Assembly (NCBI GenBank): GCA_037176725.1
Contig: JAZBRS010000011.1
Coordinates: 2,728,001-2,792,000, forward strand
DNA length: 64,000 bases
DNA from: Posidonia oceanica
Taxonomy: Eukaryota > Streptophyta > Magnoliopsida > Alismatales > Posidoniaceae
Direction: 5' to 3'
In this document: piece after piece, positions 45,400 through 57,968 of the stretch
Position numbering within the stretch: position 1 is the first letter of the stretch
Layout: every line of letters starts with the position of its first letter
The notes under the pieces: model-generated
The model's input: the letters and a program-made list of their open reading frames with translations, nothing else
The model's database searches: none
What the model was told of the DNA's origin: nothing
Made by a program: the position numbers and the translations under genes

Positions 45400-48300
45400 G
45401 CTTGTTACATAAAGACTCAAACACTCAAACACTCAATCCTTTTGTAAATATGTCGGTCAACTGCTCTGAAGATTGAGTATATAGAGTATCAATGATTCCG
45501 ATCAACACCATCTCCCATATATAATGGCAATCCACCTCTATATGCTTAATGTACTCATGAAAGATTAGATTGTTAGCAATGAATATCGCGGCCTAATTAT
45601 CACAATGCATGGCATAGGTACTTCCATGGGGAAGCGAAACTCTGTCAATAAGGACATAAGCCATATCATCTCACATACTGTATGAGCCATGGACCTGTAC
45701 TCTGCCTCAGCACTCAATTTGGACACCGCGGTCTGTTTCTTGCTCCTCTATGTGACAAGGTTACCACCTACATAAGTACAATAATCTAAAGTAGATATCC
45801 TATCTCCTTTGTCACCTGCATAATCAGAGTCTAAGAAGGCTTCAACACGCAAATGGCAATGTCTCTCGTAGATTAATCCTCGACTAGGGTTGCTCTTAAC
45901 GTAAGCAAAAACACGAAGAGCATCCTCCCAAAGTACTTTTCTGAGCTTATGCATAAACTGACTGAGAAGTCCTACTGCATATGAAATTTTTGGACAAGTA
46001 ACTGTTAAATAGATCAACTTCCTGATCAACCCCTTGTATCTACCAACATCCTCAAACGCCTCCAACAAACTATCCCAAAAACTGGGGCTCTGATCAATTG
46101 GAATATTTTCTTGTTTGCATTCTAGAAGGCCAATCTTCTTTAGAATGACAAGCACATACATCCTCTGAGATAGCCCATCCTATCCTTGATATAAGCAAAC
46201 TCTATATCCAAGAAATACCTAAGTATCCCCATATCTTTTGTAACAAAGTGCTGCGAAAGATACTGCTTTATCTCACTAATGATTGTGATGTCTCTACCAA
46301 TCAGGAGAATATCATCCACATAAACTACAAGAAACACATAGTCACTAGAGCTCTTTTTGATAAACACTGAGTGATCAACAACACATCTCACAAAGCCCTG
46401 ACCCAACACAACTGTACTAAATTTCTGAAATCACGCACATGAACTCTACTTCAAGCCATACAAAGCCTTTCTGAGAAGACATACACGATCCTCCCCCTCA
46501 ACAACATATCCTGGAAAACATTCTTCCCATCAAGTTGACACAATCACCAGGAAAGAAGTACCCATATAGAGTTGAGTCAATATACAGATAACCAACTCCA
46601 TACGTCTGTGTGAAGCCTCGAGCCACAAGATGAGCCTTGTATCGTTCCACCGACCCATCTGACTTGTACTTGACAATGAATACCCACTTGTAGCCAACTA
46701 CACTTGTTCCTTCAGGGCGAGCAACCACATTCCATGTACCACAGGATACCAATGCTTGCATTTCTTCATCATAGTTACTTTCCAGTGTGGACGAAGGAGT
46801 GCATCTTGGTAGTTCCTAAGAATAGTCTCTGCAGAGATGGACAAAGCAAACTAACGAAAGGAAGGGTGAAGACAATCATAGGAAATAAATGTAGAGATGA
46901 GATAAGCAATAGTGGAACGTGTACCTTTCGGAAGGGTTATAGGAAAGTGAAGGCCTGAGGGTGACACAAAGGCCGAATTTGACTCAACTGGAGGTGGCTG
47001 AGGTAGCCACTGACGACAATGATAAAACTGTAATGGACGAGGAAAACATTGCTCCACAGATGTATCATCACTTTGATTGGTAGAAACACTCATAGATGGC
47101 AGGAGAGAAATGCCACCTAGAGAAGACTCATTGGACTCAAAATAGGACATGGACTCCAAAAACGTAACGTCAACAGACACAAAATACCAACGACTAGGAG
47201 GATGATAATACCTGTAACCCTTCTGAGTCCTATAGTAACCAACAAAGACATACTTGAGTAATCTAGGAGCTAACTTGACAAGACTTGAAGTAAGATCTTG
47301 GACAAAGGCAACACAATCAAATACTCTAGGAGGTAGAGAAAACAACTTCTTATCCTAACAAAGTCGTCTAAGAGGTACCTCTCCTCCAAGTGGAGTGTAA
47401 GACATTCTATTAATAAGGTATACAGCAGTAAGAACAATACTAAACTACAAATATTTTGGCACTTACATCTACAACATAATGGTGCGAGCCATATCTAAAA
47501 CATGTGTATGTTTCCACTTGGCTACACCATTTTGCTGAGATATATGCGCACAAGAGGTCTGATGAAGAATACACAAGGATGCACAATAACTTTAAAGATT
47601 ATTTTAAATAAATTCCAAGACATTATCAATACGAAAAAATTTTGGAGCAACAGCAAATTGATTTATTATTTCTGCAAAGAAGTTTTTAACAACATCAAAG
47701 ACATGAAGTCTATCTTTAAGAAGATAGACTCAAAATACTCTAAAATAATCATCAATAAACACAATATAATATCTAAACCCAAGAACAGAAGAAACACGAC
47801 TAGAACCCTAAATATCACAATGAATCAATGCAAACTGACTCTAAGTAGTGGGAAGTGACCTACGCTTGTAGATAACAAAATGATGCTTACCTAATTGACA
47901 TGACTCACAACTAAAAGACCAAACTAATACCCACGGAAGAGTCTGTCGAAATTTCCGATGAGATGGGTGACCCAGACGACAACGCCACAAAAAAGTTGAC
48001 TCCATAGATAAAGCAACGGATGCAACTCCATGAGGTATCTCATCACGAACCAGCAGGTACACCCTGTGTCCACTCTTACGATCCAAATCAATCCTCCACC
48101 TCGTCTATTGATCTGAAAGGTACAATGGAAAGAAAAAAAAGTCACACAACAATACAACTATTTTGTCATGACACTAATGGATAATAAAAGCCAGGTACAT
48201 ATAGGACCTTGTCAAGATGAATATGAGAGGAAGCTTGAACAACCCAACTACGACCATCGATAATAGTAACAGAGCGTATATCGAACATATGGGAAAGGCA

Positions 48301-49330
48301 AGTGAAAAGGTCTCTAGTACCTAACATATGTGAGGAGGCTTACAAAGTCTATTATCCAGAACTGTCCCTAGAAGCTAAGAGAGCAGTGGTACCTTAAGTG
48401 GTGGCATGGGAGGCAGTAACAGTGGACTGATCAACTTGCATCTGAAGGAACTTGTCATAATCGACCTGAGATAGTCACTATGTGTGACAGCTGATCAGGA
48501 GAATCTATCTCGGAAGAAGCATACTAAGCTAAAGGAGATCTACCATACTTGTCCCAACACCTATCAACAATATGTTTAACCCTCCCACAAATATCACATC
48601 GACAAGTCTTATCAGCGGAATAGGTGTCCCGACCTCTTCCAAAGCATCTACCACGACCACAATCTCTACCACGGCCTCTGGTTGAAGAGATCATAACCGA
48701 CTGATCTGGAGCTGTAGCTAGTGTAGCAGTCGAAATCTGCAAGATGCGTGAAAAAACAAACTGAAGTGTAGGAATTGTCTCGACCTCGAGGATCTGTCCA
48801 CAAATATGGGATAAGACACCAAGATTGAGTCCAACTAGAAAGATCGCAATGGCCAACTCTTCCTTGTACTCCCTCATCCTCGAAATGTCAACTAGAAATG
48901 GCTAATAGACCTCTAACTTGTTAAGTAAGGCTTGGAGAGTACTGTAGAACTCTTGAACTGAGAACTCACCCTATCGATAAGTAAATAACTGTTCATAGAT
49001 CTCAAAAACTCTGGCAATATTCTTCTCATTGCCATACGTATTGCGCAGTGTATTTTAGATTTTCTTGGCTAGCTTGAGAAGCATCACGCTACAGGAGACC
49101 TTCTCATCCATATTGTTAACCAACCAAGAAATAACTGCACAATCATCTACCAACCAGTCTTCGTAAGCGGTATCTTTCACATCCAGTGGAGGATGTGTAA
49201 TATACTGTATCTTCCGATGTGCTCCCAAAAACGTCTCAAAGACTTGAGACCACAACAAGTAGTTCTTCCCATCTAACTTTACCGAGGTGGCAAAGAGACT
49301 TCTAATCCAAGCATCGCATGAGGAGGCCAT
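45400..49330 (-). pseudogene. Copia 3 gag-pol remnant
   Basis: Gag starts at 49,330 (MASSCDAWIRSLFATSVKLD, then GKNYLLWSQVFETFLGAH). The nucleocapsid knuckle CDICGRVKHIVDRCW is intact at about 48,600. Integrase parts include FLWRCRLGHPSHRKFRQTL and FVGYYRTQKGYRYYHPPSR. Reverse transcriptase retains VERYKAHLVARGFTQTYGVG and the catalytic YVDDILLIGRD (about 46,320). RNase H has FLDSDYAGDKGDRISTLDYC. Several frames are intact over 100 residues but stops remain, so it is inactive. Confidence 0.9.
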
Positions 49331-49849
49331 AAAACAAAAGAACATATTGATCGGTGCCGAAAAAAAGAACTCATTGAAACAAGTAGAAACGGTCTAATTT
49401 TGACTAAAAAACCGTAGAAAAGTTGTTGGACAACACGTATCCAGCCAAAAAAATGCACTACACCTCACACCTAGGGCACACACACAACCCTAAGTACATC
49501 CACAATGCAATTGAAATGAAGGCAGCCTAAAACATGGCTGGATAACAAACGGCTGACTGCACACAGTCGTTGGTTGCCCTAGAACTTACCGACGCCGATG
49601 AAGGAGGAAGATGGAGACAACGCGGCTGCTAAAGGAACACCCAGCGGGATCTAGAGTGGCCCAAGGAGAGGCTCAGCAGGGCCGAAGTGGCCGGAATAGG
49701 GGCTCGGCCAAGCTGGACTGTCACCTAGACAACGGCGACGTGGGTGCACGATGACAAGCTGGTAGGTGGCATCGGGTTTTGTGGGTGGCGGCGGATTTTT
49801 GTTTATTTTCTCTTTTTCTCATTAGGTTAGGGTTATTACTCTGGTACCA

Positions 49850-49962
49850 TGTTGATTAAGAGAGAAAAGAGAATTATTTTGCATTACTAGAGGGATTACA
49901 TATATATAGAGGTGACCCCCTTTACACAGATATCCATAATATACCCATCTAACTATCTAATA
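49850..49962 (-). repeat. 5' LTR of Copia 3
   Basis: This 113-bp LTR contains CTATATATATGTAATCCC on the minus strand as probable TATA core. Confidence 0.88.
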
Positions 49963-49967
49963 TCCCC

Positions 49968-51102
49968 CTTAATAGAAAACACCAACATCTCATTCCAAAA
50001 TAAGACTCACAAATCAGGCACACTTCCATCCACAACATATAATGCAACGAATGCCTTCTACACAGCCATGGTGTCTTCATCAATTACAGAGAGGACAAGC
50101 TGAACCTGTTACACCCCCACCCCCACCCCCCCCCCAAACACACATTCACGCAATGATATTTCTTTGTCACAATGCATCATCTACCCACAAGCCACATGAA
50201 AATGTGAACCTAAAGTGGTGCTTTAGATCTCAATACCACATTGTGAGCATGCCAGATCACCCAAACTTGTGTATCTAGTCCATAGTAGCTGCTGGACACT
50301 GAGAACAACCTGTTTTGATGCAGCCTACACCATGGGACAACATCATCTTCCGACTGGACCATCCTCAACTTGATTACCGACAGAAGCTGGATAACTTCCT
50401 CCTCTTCAGACCCACCAAGATATGTAATTGAAGATGGTACTTGGTTGGTTATTTACTAGTATTAATATGTCTTTTGTTCTTATATATTATATGACATTGG
50501 GACCAATCAAAAACAGCCACCATATGACCATAGTACCATCTCTAGTAGGACCAATATTGTTGAATTCAATTGCAGTAAATGCTCACTTGGTCTATTAACA
50601 TAGAAGATTGTTGATAATAATTCAGTACCTAAACTAAAGATACAAGTAAAGGACATACAGGATTCTGTTGTCTTAAAACATTATATGATTTTTTTTAATG
50701 TGGGGTATATAAGGCATATCCATTAATGAAAGCAGAGGGAGGAGAATATAGAGATGTTATTAATCTAGTTATTTGTTATTGGAGATATTAGAAAGAAACA
50801 ACAGGTACTTTCAGAACTACTAAAGCCATTTTACTTGTTAGGAATATGGCAATAACTGGTTATTTAAAAGAAGAAACTTGGCCTTCATTGTCAACTCCGA
50901 ATTTTGTACTTTTTCATCCTTCGTATATTTGGATTGGCTTTCATAGGCAAAAGAGAAGCACTCAAGGAATGCCTTTTAAATTTTCTGAACAAGAGACAAA
51001 GTTATTGCTTTAGAAGGTTTCCTAGTAAAATGTACATATAGCTATCCATTTAGATTGGCATTCTAATCAAAATAGATAAGCCTAAAGAAATTAACAGTGC
51101 AC
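49968..51102. other. Intron right of Copia 3, with C-rich microsatellite
   Basis: No supported gene. At 50,111-50,135 there is a (CCCCCA)-type run. The first few hundred bases may be the continuation of LINE C ORF1 beyond the Copia 3 insertion, but no motif confirms that. The rest to exon 3 is AT-rich intron. Confidence 0.5.
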
Positions 51103-51181
51103 CTGGAAAATACTTGCTTCACAATATCACTTGGACAACATCCAGTAAGTCGACCTCGCATTCCATTGGCCGCAATAATAA
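51103..51181 (-). CDS. MED13: MED13 exon 3 in window
   Basis: This 79-nt exon encodes IIAANGMRGRLTGCCPSDI then VKQVFS. The HGMRGSLTGFCPNDLVKQV stretch of Arabidopsis GCT aligns directly, which fixes the frame. The acceptor is tggcag and the donor gtgcac. It is isolated by introns of 3.0 kb and 8.8 kb. Confidence 0.92.
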
Positions 51182-51836
51182 CTGCCACAAAGTCCAATAT
51201 AAGAGCCAAAAAGGCAATATATAGCTTTGTTCCAAGAGTACAGATAAAATGATAGCTTATAATATATAAGCACAATGACGAAGAAATTTTCCTAAATAAT
51301 TGTGGATGCCAAACTTCATAAATAAAAATATGAATGTTAATATTCATAATCGTACTAATGTGAGATATCAAGCAGTTACTAAAACTAAATGAAAGTGGTC
51401 ATGGACATCTTTTGATTGGAAAGCCATCACTTATAATGTATTATAAATCAGTACCTAAAGGTATGCACCAATTAAATGTTTTGAAAAAAGATATATGTTT
51501 TAATGATTGCTCCATCCATGATTTTAGCTCCATCCATGATTTTAGAGCTCCATATGAGGATTACATGCTTACCACTACCATGATCAAATCAATACCATGA
51601 GAATCAACAGCAGCACCACCAAGTCAACTAACCTCGTCCTACAATCATTGTCACCAGCAGCACACCAAGCACCAAACCAGCAGAGTGATATGCCCCATTT
51701 TTCTACAGTGTGGAAACTATCATGAAGGAAATGTCTGCACCTACTCAAAATGCGTTGTCACACCATTGGTAAAGACTTCTACTCTAGTTCTTCTGCATCT
51801 TCTCTGTATTTTGTGCCAATAGTGACAATGTGGGGG

Positions 51837-52048
51837 TTAAGCCTTGGTGCAACAGTAAGGATGCTCCATTGTGACCTAGAGGTCATGAGTTCGAGGCACA
51901 AACATTCTCACCACAAGTGGGTTAAGACCATGTACATGTGGGCCCCTCCCGCCCTTCCCGCCAAAAAACAAACACAGACGGTACTTCACATAGGTCGGAA
52001 CCTTGTGCACTAGGTTTGCCTTAATGACAAAGTGCAAGGCAATGTGTC
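51837..52048 (+). mobile_element. tRNA-derived SINE
   Basis: An A-box-like TTGGTGCAACAGTAAGG at about 51,844 and a B box GGTCATGAGTTCGAGGC at 51,881-51,897 are spaced as in a tRNA head. This is followed by a body with GGGCCCCTCCCGCCC and CCAAAAAACAAAC. The sequence runs opposite to MED13. Target duplications were not fixed. Confidence 0.65.
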
Positions 52049-52789
52049 CTCACAATGGTTTGTGTTTCCAGGTCATTGATTCCTGAGAATCTGTGTCCTC
52101 ACCATCACTATCTCTATACAACTAACCACTTGTCCACCTCCACCAAGCCACTATTTTGCAATAACTCAAAAACAACATCACTGAATGTGTGTTTCACATC
52201 TATGTCACCTCCAACCACCATTTGTGAATATAATAGTGATGATCTTGGAACTTGTAGGATTCATCAAACCTTTTCCAAAGTCGAGGGCTTATAAATTTTA
52301 GAAGCTATAAGGGACTATGTTACTTACTGTATTCCCTATACAAAAGTTGGTAGCATATAGAAATTACGATGAGAGCAACTCTTCAAAAGAGTAAATGTGA
52401 GCAGGAACCTACTTATTTATAAAGCAAATGTAAAGATGATTTATTGAAAATTCAATACCAAAACCAACAAAATAGGGGCAAGAAACACTCTCAAAGACCA
52501 CAAGATCCTAGAAGACAAACAAAATCCTCCTGAGATCAAGGAGGCCGATAGCTGTAGAATGAAAGAAGAAAAGAAGATATTATTAAAAAAAAGGCTCTAT
52601 TCTCTTAGAAAGCATTCTTGACATTATATTGATACAAGGGCCAATTCCTGTTAACCAGAAATGAGATTAGGACAGGAATAGATTTGAGACAAGCCACAGA
52701 GCACTGAATCCTTTTGCAATCAAACTGGCTTTGAATTGATCCACAGAACCATCAAGAAGGTACCTAATAGAGAAAACCTAATGGCATTC

Positions 52790-53840
52790 AACTATATCAA
52801 CGTCTTGTGGGGAAATACCCATCTCCGAGGACCCGTAGACGTCAAGGCAGTCTCCTCCATGGCATGTCTCCAAGCTTGACGCTTCATAACCTCCAGATAA
52901 GTTGTGGGAATAGAAAAGGAAGACAAAGACAAGTTAAATTTGCAGAAGGAGCAAACAAGCCAGTCAAAAGAGAACATAATGAGCAATGGGATGCTAAGTA
53001 TAGGAGTCTATGACTTTCCCCTATGCAACTGGAAGATCAAGTTCATGGGACGGTGGAGAGACTGGATCTCCATCTAACAGGCGATGTAGGATGATTGTCT
53101 AGAATTGGACTTTCATGTACTAGTGCTCTTGGACCGACGAGAGTAAACCTGCAAAGAGCGTGTTGTGGGACGGACATGCTAAACCAGAGAGGCACACGCT
53201 TGATAGAGACCACAGGATTCAGGAAGAGGTAAAGAAATGTCAAGAGTAAAGGATTCATAAAGTGGTAAAGGAATGCCAAGACTAGCTGGAGACAATTCCT
53301 TGTCAAGAGCACAGAAGTATGGAGTGTACTCAAAGAATGTGACATAAGTAGTGGCATATCGTTTCTTGGTGATAGGATCGAAACAACAATATCCCTTTTG
53401 AATACAAGAATACCCCAAAAGAGCACATTTGATTGTCCGAGAATGTTCATCCTAACCATGAGCCAAGACATGAGCAAAACAAACACAACTAAAGGTCATA
53501 ACGGAAACCCAAGAAAGGGGAAGCTCAAGATAATGATTCTTGCTTTATCAAGCATACAAGAAGGCAAATGATCAGATGACACGTAGTAAGGACTGTATCA
53601 CCCCAAAAGGGTCTGGAGACATGCATTTTAAACATGATGGTTCTTGCTACATACATCACATGGTGATTCTTCCTCTCGGCTACACCAGTGGTGGCCATTC
53701 TGCTGAGACGAGTGGATACAATTTTTTTCATGAATTATGCCATGAGACTCACAAAAAGGTAATAAGAACCTTTTTCATAAATTATAGTATTAGTGTAAAG
53801 AATGTGAATATCAACAACAAAATTGAGCTTACATTTTTAT
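52790..53840 (-). pseudogene. Copia fragment (integrase end and linker), no LTRs
   Basis: Minus-strand frames read MATTGVAERKNHHVMYVART and FWGDTVLTTCHLI (integrase C-terminus, about 53,690-53,570). They are followed by KGYCCFDPITKKRYATTYVT then FFEYTPYF (about 53,400-53,310) and finally QAWRHAMEE near 52,870, the start of the RT region. Neither LTR nor gag is present. It was probably cut out of a larger element by deletion. Confidence 0.8.
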
Positions 53841-54200
53841 GAAAACCTCAGGATACATTCAATACTTCCAACCTTTCATTTAGAAGATAAAATCAAGTAA
53901 TATGAGAAACTATTTGAAGGGAACAAAAGATATCAAACTTAAAATCCACTTAATTTCTAAATGTAATTCTTTTAGTGGCCTAGATAAAAAAAATTATTCA
54001 GAAAACGTTCGAAAGGAACAGATGATCAGGACCTATCAAGAAGATTAGTCAATGCAACGAGCAACATAAAAAAAGACAACAGAAAAAATAATATAAGATG
54101 ACACTAGTAGAAAATATAATAGTCTTGTCTGTGAACATGAAAACCCAAATAAAAACCTTGACAAATAAGTTGACATTTTCAAATATGCAAACAAGGTAAC
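53841..54200. other. Intron left of exon 2
   Basis: AT-rich intron between the Copia fragment and exon 2. I see no feature in it. Confidence 0.6.
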
Positions 54201-54283
54201 CTGGGAGACCTTCTCGAATTGTACGAGAAGAGGAATGCTTTAATACTCTTTCCAAATCATTATTTGAAATTCCTCGAACATTC
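54201..54283 (-). CDS. MED13: MED13 exon 2 in window
   Basis: This 83-nt exon encodes NVRGISNNDLERVLKHSSSR then TIREGLP. It aligns with the Med13 N-terminal segment that reads NVRTLSSGDAERML in Arabidopsis. The acceptor is tttcag and the donor gttacc. The 89-bp intron separating it from exon 1 is of ordinary plant size. The phases (one base in, one base out) fit both neighbours. Confidence 0.88.
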
Positions 54284-54372
54284 CTGAAATAAAAAGTGAA
54301 AATGTCATACAACATTTTATTTATGTAAAAAGAAATAAATATAAACGAGTATTAAGAACAGTCATGACATAC

Positions 54373-54450
54373 TTTCCAGAAATTATTGTGTGCACATATA
54401 TTGCTTCTTCAGAGGCAGAAAAGATAAATTCCAAAGCCGGTTGCACTCTC
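54373..54450 (-). CDS. MED13: MED13 exon 1 in window
   Basis: This 78-nt exon encodes RVQPALEFIFSASEEAIYVH followed by TIISGK, matching the Med13 N-terminal domain just after the conserved FGDVF region of plant MED13. The acceptor is ctgtag and the donor is gtatgt. It takes one base from the preceding codon and leaves two bases for the next exon. No upstream exon was found to the right in the window, so the preceding intron is longer than 9.5 kb. Confidence 0.88.
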
Positions 54451-55109
54451 CTACAGAGGAGAGTTAACTGTTAACGACCTATATTCTGGGTAGCCTAAAA
54501 CCAAAACATAACTGGATCCATATCATAAAAAAGAATAGTATTATCCCATGGCTAGAAAAATAGTGAGGCAACACTTAGAGGATAAAAAGAAATCAACAGA
54601 CAAAATACAAGTTTAAGAAGGCACGTGAGCTCGCACAATATTGAGGGAAAAATGAGACACGAGAAGCACTTCCATTTTTAGAACAAATGTTTATCACATA
54701 GCTTTGTGGATTTCTGTCCGCAGACAGTGAAGAGAGGGAGAACACTTGTCAACACAATTCATCAAACAGCATTAAAAAAAAGCAGAATTATGTAATTACT
54801 GTAAGATAGAAGAGGTTACAATCAGTCATATTTAGTGCAGTTGTGCTATATCTGTTGTCAATTATTGTATACTTGTCTCTCTTAGAGTGCCACATTACAC
54901 CTATATTGGTAAAGATGTTGATCATGCATCCATAATCTCTATTGAAACCATATAAGTTCATGCAAACACCTCAATGGGCCAAAATTACCATTCACCACCT
55001 TTATTCATAAACATTGTTACCACAAGCTTTACATGAAGTACCTGTTGTGAATCGTCTTTGCTGGGAAAACCACCCAAATCTAGTTATTTCAGACCACATT
55101 GGCTGCCTA
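54451..55109. other. Intron right of exon 1
   Basis: Start of the open-ended upstream intron. No exon, RNA gene or terminal repeat was recognised in it. Confidence 0.6.
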
Positions 55110-55159
55110 TCAATCTATTCTATTATCCACAAAGGACTAAGCAAATTTTGTTCTACAAT

Positions 55160-57416
55160 AGGAGAACTATCATCATCTGTGGTCGAATCCATAACAGTTA
55201 GAGGTAAAGAAACACTATCTGGAGGTAAAGGAACACTATCAATAGAACCAAAGTAAAGTATGGACTCAAAGAAGGTAACCTCTGCAGAAACAATATAACG
55301 ATGACTTGGTGGATGAAAACATCAATACCCTCTCTGTGTCCTCGAGTATCCAACAAAAACACATTTAATGGACCAAAGGGATAGCTTATCAAGTCCCGGA
55401 GACAGATCCAAAGGCAACATACCCAAAAACTCTAAGTGGCAATGAAAACAACTCCTCCTCAGGTTGCAAGCGCCAGAGAGGCACTTCGCCACCAAAAGGA
55501 GCAGACGGCATCCTTTTTATAAGATAAGAAGCAGTAAGAATAGTATCAGACCATAAGTACTTTGAAACATGCATCTGTAACATAAAAGTGTGTGTAACAT
55601 CTAGAATATGTCGATGTTTACGCTCAACCACACCATTCTGTTGAGATGTACGAGGACAAGTGGTTTAATGAACACCAAGAGTAGCACAGTAATTTTGAAG
55701 CTCAGTTTGAACAAATTCAAGTGCATTATCAGTACAGAAGATTTTTTGAGTAACAACAAACTGATTTATTATTTCTGCAAAAAATTGTTTGACTACATCA
55801 AGAATCTAAGCACGATCTCGAAGAAGATAAACCCAAGATGCTCATGAAAAATCATCAACAAAAACAATGTAATACTTATGACTAAACACAGATGACACTC
55901 TAACAAGATCCGAGACATCACAATGAAACAATTCACACAGACTCTAACTAGCAGTAAGACAAAGACATCTATAGGTAGCATGATGCTTACCTAACTTACA
56001 TGACTCAAGGTAAAGCCTATTGAAGCTTACGATAAGACCGATGACCAAGCCGAAGGTGCCATAATAATAACGACTCCTGTGTAGAACCAATAGATGCTAA
56101 TCCCTGAGGTATCTCATCATGAACCAGCAAGTACACACCATTTCCACGCTCACGGCCCAAATTAATCCTCTTCTCTGTCTGCAAATCCCGAAAAGTACAA
56201 TGAAAAGGGAAAAATGTCACAAAACAGTATAATTACTTTGTAATGGCACTAATTGACAAAAAGTCCACAGGAACATAAAGGACCTTATCAAAAGTAGTAC
56301 GAGAGGAGGCTCTAACAACACCTTCCCAGACACTGGACAAGTACGACCATCAGCAATGGAACGAATATTAGATAGTTGTGAAAGACGGGTAAAAAGGTCA
56401 CAGGTACCTAACATGTGAGAGGAAGCACCAGAGTCTATAATCCAGGTACTGTCCCTAAAAACCAGTAAGGCACTAGTAACTGTGGTAAAAGCATGTGATA
56501 TTGTAGCAGAGGGTTGGTTGACTTGCAACTACATAAACCGGTCATAGTCCTTCTAAGAGATGGATACTGTCTGAGTAGGTTGAACCCTATGGGATGTAGT
56601 AGAGGAGATCTCAGTAGTGACATGAGCTGAAGTGATATATAAGGGCTTACCAAACTTTTCCCAGCACCTATCAGATCAGTGACCACACTTGCCATAATGC
56701 TAGCACAGATGTCGTCCTCTTCCTGTAGACCGACACCTTTGACTACGGCCATGACCACGAAAGAAAGCCATGGCAGACTAATCTAGAACAACAACTGAAG
56801 TAGCAGTGGATATTCTCAAGACTCTGGAAAAAGCAGACTGTAAAAAGAGAACAATCTCAGTTCCAAGAATCTATCCCCATATCTGTAAGCCCAACTCTAG
56901 ATTGAGACCAAACATAAAGGCAACAACAGCGAGCTCTTCACGATATTCCTTCATCTTAGAGATATCAACCACAAAGGGTTGATAAATCTCCAACTCATCC
57001 AGAAGGACACGCAGAGACGTGTAGTAGTCCTGTATTGATCTGTCTGCCTGTCGTAGAGAAAACAACTACTCATAGATTTCATATATCCGAGATATGTTCT
57101 TTTCATGACCATAGGTGCTTTTCAAGGTATCCCAGGTCTTTTTTGAGGACTTGAGCATCATGATGCCTTTGGAAATACTCTCCTCCACACTATTGACAAT
57201 CCAAGATATGACAGCACAGTCATCAACAAACCAATCTTCATAAATAGCATCCTTGACATCAGGGGAATCATGTGTCAGATAATAAATCTTTCGGTGGACA
57301 CCAAGGAACGACTCAAATGCTTGAGACCAAAGCAAATAATTTTGTCTATTGAGCCGGACAGAGGTACTACTCAAATTCTTCACAAGTGCATCTCTAGACG
57401 TGGAAGAAGAGGCCAT
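55160..57416 (-). pseudogene. Copia 4 gag-protease-integrase remnant
   Basis: Gag starts at 57,416 (MASSSTSRDALVKNLSSTSV, then LNRQNYLLWSQAFESFLGVH). The protease site WIIDSGASSHM at about 56,440 is intact. GAG-pre-integrase reads LLLWHLRLGHRSYRKLQ, and integrase has MVERKHRHILDVTHTFMLQM at about 55,630. Stops and a frameshift separate these pieces. Confidence 0.88.
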
Positions 57417-57968
57417 AATAACCAAGAAACAGCAACAATAGTGATCTAATTAGACAGGAACAATGCCACAAAATGATAGTTAAGAGTCACAAATGACTTC
57501 TCGAACATGCAATCACAATCCAGGGCACGAACAGGAATAAAAATGACCTCCCGAACGTGCAGTCTCAGTCTAGAGGCACAAAATAGAGAGAAACAGACAT
57601 TGACAGCCTATAACATGGCGAGAAGATCACCGGAGGGGCTGTCGAGCCACTAGAGGGGCTGTCAAGCCACCGGAGGTGCCGAGAAGGCCCGACGCAGCAA
57701 AAGGTCTGCCCCTCGTAGAATTCGACGGCGGAGGAAGCCCTGCAGGGGCTGGTTGGCAGCGGGAAAGACCCTAGAAGGGTCGGGTGATGCCAGAGGAGAG
57801 AAAGGAAGGAGGTGGGAGGGCCGGTGGGAGAGCACTTACGTACGGGAAGCCGACGACGACGGCGGGAAGTCGTCTGCAAGCGCCGACAGCGGCAGACAAG
57901 TCGCAGTTCGTGTTCACCCTCTCTTTCCCCTTTTTTTTCGTTTTAAAGAAACCTAGCTCTTGATACCA

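Larger units (their letters stand above)
45251..49962 (-). mobile_element. Ty1/Copia element 3, TSD TCCCC
   Basis: A 4.7-kb minus-strand Copia. It has short LTRs (110 and 113 bp) flanked by TCCCC at 45,246-45,250 and 49,963-49,967. The primer binding site TGGTACCAGAG lies just inside the right LTR (plus coordinates 49,839-49,849). On the minus strand the LTR starts TATTAGAT and ends AATCAACA, so the usual TG start is TA in both copies. It lies in the MED13 sense direction in the 8.8-kb intron. Confidence 0.93.
5782..54450 (-). other. MED13: MED13 gene (Mediator kinase-module subunit 13), internal part, 12 exons
   Basis: This host gene encodes the large subunit that ties the CDK8 kinase module (CDK8, cyclin C, MED12, MED13) to core Mediator and acts in the nucleus in transcription control; the Arabidopsis orthologue is GRAND CENTRAL/MAB2. 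Twelve exons were placed by joining GT-AG introns. Phases agree at every junction and give about 1,024 codons without a stop. Recognisable stretches in order are IIAANGMRGRLTGCCPSD, QNCYVEVTLGCP, EDLEADADSLNSRQSG, SEFGGFGDFF, PPGTAEVHAL, SIFRSPYLPKSKRVESPSS, HAGCGGLLASCHSVDIAGV, GPLSVSDWCKG and YYAVCPDIDILTSAAADFF. By recall of the Arabidopsis protein this spans about residues 185-1,070 of roughly 1,870. Introns in gene order are 89, 3,019, 8,848, 79, 6,929, 23,862, 1,594, 787, 69, 100 and 219 bp. The first (rightmost) and last introns run out of the window. Confidence 0.95.
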
